Shown here: piece by piece, positions 5,987 to 7,796 of the stretch
Position numbering within the stretch: position 1 is the first letter of the stretch
Layout of the letters: every line of letters starts with the position of its first letter
Program-made: the position numbers and the translations under genes
Notes under the pieces: model-generated
What the model was told of the DNA's origin: nothing
The model's input: the letters and a program-made list of their open reading frames with translations, nothing else
Databases searched by the model: none
DNA from: Sphaerochaeta sp.
GTDB taxonomy: Bacteria; Spirochaetota; Spirochaetia; Sphaerochaetales; Sphaerochaetaceae
Assembly (NCBI GenBank): GCA_003456855.1
Contig: DMOO01000134.1
Coordinates: 2,179-9,974, forward strand
DNA length: 7,796 nucleotides
Direction: 5' to 3'

Positions 5987-7315
5987 TTATCTTACCATGC
6001 AAGGCTTCTTTGAATCGAACTTCCAGTTCGGTATCAGGTACTGCATGGACAGTGCATCGTTTCTATCCCAGTATGGCAGCTTGTTGTAAAGCTCGTTTGC
6101 CTTCATGACCTTATCCATGTTCACCTCGATTCCCAGACCAGGGGCATTGCTTACATGGATCTTTCCATTCACGATCTTAGGAGGATTGTTTGTAAGCTCA
6201 TCATGGCCTTCCTGCCAGATCCAGTGTGTATCCAGAGCTGTTATGTCTCCCTTTGCCGCAGCGGCGCACTGTGCATACTGTGCCAGTGTGATGTCGAAGT
6301 GGTTGTTTGAGTGGGAGCCCCAGGTAAGACCCCAGTCGGAAAGGATCTGAGAGCAGCGGATCGAGCCTGCCATTCCCCAGAAATGAGGGTCTGCAAGGAC
6401 GATATCAACGCTTTTTTCAATGATTGCGTGCTTAAGTTGCCTCCAATCTGTTGCAATCATGTTGGTTGCCGTAGGGATTCCCGTGGCCTCCTTGAACTCC
6501 GCCATGGTCTCTCTTCCGGAGTATCCCGACTCTGGTCCGCAAGGATCCTCTGCGTAGGTGAGTGAGGAGCCCTTGCAAAGTCTTACTGCCTCTGCCAGCT
6601 TCCATGCTCCGTTCGGGTCTATGTTGACCCTTGCATTCGGGAATGCCTTGGCGACAGCCTCGACGGCCTCCATCTCCTCTTCTCCACGGAGAACACCGCC
6701 TTTGAGCTTGAAGTTCTCGAATCCGTACACCTCGTTGAGGGCCTGGGCTTCCTCGACAATCGACTGGACCGTCATGTGCGGCTGCCTTCTGATCCTGTGC
6801 CAAGGGTTGCTTGATGAGGATTCGTCAATGTATGGGAGATCTGTCTTCTTCATGTCCTCGATGTAGAACATGTATCCCAGGATTGTGACGTCATCTCTCT
6901 GCCTTCCATCTCCAAGAAGGTCACATACAGGGCAGTCCATGAACTTTCCCATCAGATCGAGAAGCGCTGCCTCTATGGCCGTCTCTCCATGGACAACGTC
7001 CTTCAGCTTGGAGAGGTCCAGACTCTGGATGCTCTCTGCATCGGCGGTCCTGTTGTGTATGTCTGACAGATGGTTGATTATCTGCCTGTATTCTCCTATC
7101 GGCTTTCCAACCACAAATGGGATTGCATCCTCCAGACTCTTCTTGATTGCAAGTCCGCCGTGGACTTCACCGACACCTGTATTGCCGCTGTTATCCTTAA
7201 GAATCACAAGGTTTCTTGTGTAGAACGGTGCATGGCATCCTGAAAGGGTCAATGTCATTGAATCATATCCTGCTACAGGGATGACCTTCATTTCTGTTAC
7301 GATAGGTGTCTTCAT
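5987..7315 (-). CDS. gudD: Glucarate dehydratase (enolase superfamily)
   Basis: This 442-residue enzyme is close to the length of E. coli GudD. It dehydrates D-glucarate, usually also L-idarate, to 5-keto-4-deoxy-D-glucarate in the cytoplasm, the first step of aldarate breakdown. The N-terminal capping domain carries HAPFYTRN (28-35), a substrate-pocket motif of the family. The barrel shows the KxK motif FKLKGG with K203 and K205. Metal ligands are D233 (IDPNGAW), E262 (after YAEDPCG) and N285 (ATNMIATDW). The D309/H335 catalytic dyad lies in LADP and GSHSNNH. All expected catalytic residues are present, which argues for an active enzyme. The ATG at 7313-7315 has GGAGG 7 bases upstream. It is transcribed alone, toward lysR, from a strong-looking promoter. 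The related GudX subgroup, of lower activity, is hard to exclude by eye. The next enzymes of the pathway are not in the window. Confidence 0.93.
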   Translation of the reverse strand: MKTPIVTEMKVIPVAGYDSMTLTLSGCHAPFYTRNLVILKDNSGNTGVGEVHGGLAIKKSLEDAIPFVVGKPIGEYRQIINHLSDIHNRTADAESIQSLDLSKLKDVVHGETAIEAALLDLMGKFMDCPVCDLLGDGRQRDDVTILGYMFYIEDMKKTDLPYIDESSSSNPWHRIRRQPHMTVQSIVEEAQALNEVYGFENFKLKGGVLRGEEEMEAVEAVAKAFPNARVNIDPNGAWKLAEAVRLCKGSSLTYAEDPCGPESGYSGRETMAEFKEATGIPTATNMIATDWRQLKHAIIEKSVDIVLADPHFWGMAGSIRCSQILSDWGLTWGSHSNNHFDITLAQYAQCAAAAKGDITALDTHWIWQEGHDELTNNPPKIVNGKIHVSNAPGLGIEVNMDKVMKANELYNKLPYWDRNDALSMQYLIPNWKFDSKKPCMVR

Positions 7316-7333
7316 GTGAACTCCTCCATATCC

Positions 7334-7362
7334 TTTATAAGTTTGGTGTTCCTAGTTGTCAA
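7334..7362 (-). promoter_or_regulatory. Sigma-70 type promoter of gudD
   Basis: On the minus strand a perfect -35 box TTGACA (7357-7362) is followed after exactly 17 bases by TATAAA (7334-7339), one mismatch from TATAAT. The sequence just upstream (7363-7376) is entirely A and T and could act as an UP element. The predicted start near 7327 leaves a leader of only about 12 bases, so the ribosome site (7321-7327) would sit at the very 5' end of the message. Confidence 0.8.
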
Positions 7363-7397
7363 ATTAATAAAATTTCGTCTTTCTATAAAAAAATTTA

Positions 7398-7430
7398 AGT
7401 GGTCGCATATTTTTATAAACAAATTCCACT
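7398..7430. repeat. Spaced inverted repeat in the gudD/UvrA-like divergent spacer
   Basis: AGTGG (7398-7402) and CCACT (7426-7430) are mirror arms separated by 23 AT-rich bases. They stand out as the GC-richer islands of the 150-bp spacer between gudD and the UvrA-like gene. They could be two half-sites of a regulator acting on either gene. Five-bp arms are short enough to arise by chance. No convincing plus-strand promoter for the UvrA-like gene was found in this spacer. Confidence 0.2.
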
Positions 7431-7465
7431 GGTAAGGTTCATGTGTCTTTGATATGTTAGAGGCC

Positions 7466-7796
7466 ATGAAGGACAAGATGCTTATCAGGGGAGCCAGGGT
7501 CCACAACCTGAAGAACGTGGACGTTGATATCCCATTGAATGAAATAGTCGCAGTTGCAGGTGTCTCCGGATCCGGAAAGTCTTCGCTTGCACTCGGTGTC
7601 ATATATGCCGAAGGTTCCAGACGTTATCTGGAATCCCTTTCCACCTATACACGAAGAAGGATGACCCAGGCCTCCAAGGCGGATGTGGACGACATCCTGT
7701 ATGTGCCGGCATCGCTTGCACTGCACCAGAGACCGGGTGTCCCTGGAATCAGAAGCACCTTCGGAACCGGAACGGAGCTTCTGAACAGCCTGAGGC
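7466..7796 (+). CDS. UvrA-like ABC ATPase, N-terminal part (runs off window)
   Basis: The first 110 codons of a UvrA-family ABC ATPase are present and the frame is still open at the window end. The start matches UvrA well: [18 protein letters not shown], then Walker [10 protein letters not shown] (32-40), then [16 protein letters not shown]. From there it departs from canonical UvrA: YTRRRM replaces the usual YARQF(L), and [20 protein letters not shown] replaces the usual IDQK...NPRSTVGT segment. This suggests a UvrA-like paralogue and not the main excision-repair subunit. The zinc modules, signature motif and second ATPase half would lie outside the window. I chose ATG 7466 by alignment with the UvrA start. 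ATG 7454 is in frame upstream, and ATG 7478 has AAGGA four bases before it. It is divergent from gudD and has no evident link to the sugar-acid cluster. Confidence 0.9.
   Translation, partial: MKDKMLIRGARVHNLKNVDVDIPLNEIVAVAGVSGSGKSSLALGVIYAEGSRRYLESLSTYTRRRMTQASKADVDDILYVPASLALHQRPGVPGIRSTFGTGTELLNSLR

Noticed and set aside
7316..7465. Riboswitch or small RNA in the AT-rich spacer between gudD and the UvrA-like gene
   Set aside because: Only a gudD promoter and a weak spaced repeat were seen. There is no stable multi-stem structure, and the predicted gudD leader is far too short for a riboswitch.
7312..7726. Minus-strand open frames opposite the UvrA-like gene
   Set aside because: The plus strand over the same bases encodes unmistakable UvrA-family sequence with Walker A. 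The minus frames show no domain.

Overview
The window holds eight protein-coding genes. Seven are complete and one runs off the right edge. The layout and base composition are bacterial. The best taxonomic clue is the solute-binding protein, whose secretion signal ends in a Phe-Ala-Asn-Gly-Gln-Glu-Glu stretch. That ending is very common among binding proteins of Sphaerochaeta and Treponema, so I infer a spirochaete, possibly gut-associated. No rRNA or taxonomic marker gene is present to confirm this.

Left part (30-4915, minus strand): an apparent five-gene operon reads right to left. It encodes a tripartite tricarboxylate transporter (TTT) in the classic order tctC (periplasmic binding protein), tctB (small membrane subunit), tctA (large membrane subunit), followed by an alpha/beta-fold esterase-like hydrolase and a metallo-beta-lactamase-fold hydrolase. 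Gaps are 14, 13 and 29 bases, except for 84 bases between tctC and tctB. That longer gap holds a hairpin with a U-tract, which probably makes the binding protein more abundant than the membrane subunits. An 8-bp hairpin overlaps the stop codon of the last gene.

Middle (4916-5954): a 130-bp divergent spacer separates tctC from a LysR-type regulator on the plus strand. The spacer carries a perfect TTACT-N5-AGTAA palindrome containing a T-N11-A core. It is placed to overlap the regulator's -35 box and to lie about 57 bases upstream of a possible tctC start site, the usual LysR arrangement.

Right part (5955-7796): a bidirectional hairpin terminator separates the convergent lysR and gudD genes. 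gudD (minus strand) encodes a glucarate dehydratase of the enolase superfamily with all catalytic residues. It has its own near-consensus promoter (TTGACA-N17-TATAAA), predicted to give a leader of only about 12 bases. After a 150-bp AT-rich divergent spacer, the first 110 codons of a UvrA-like ABC ATPase run off the right end. This gene is probably unrelated to the sugar-acid cluster.

Working model (inference): the cluster acquires an organic or sugar acid (a TTT substrate, plausibly an aldarate or a masked form of one). The two hydrolases would remove an ester or open a lactone, and GudD would dehydrate D-glucarate or L-idarate to 5-keto-4-deoxyglucarate. The regulator would sense the ligand. 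The downstream aldolase or dehydratase is not in the window. No CRISPR array, insertion sequence, tRNA or rRNA was seen.
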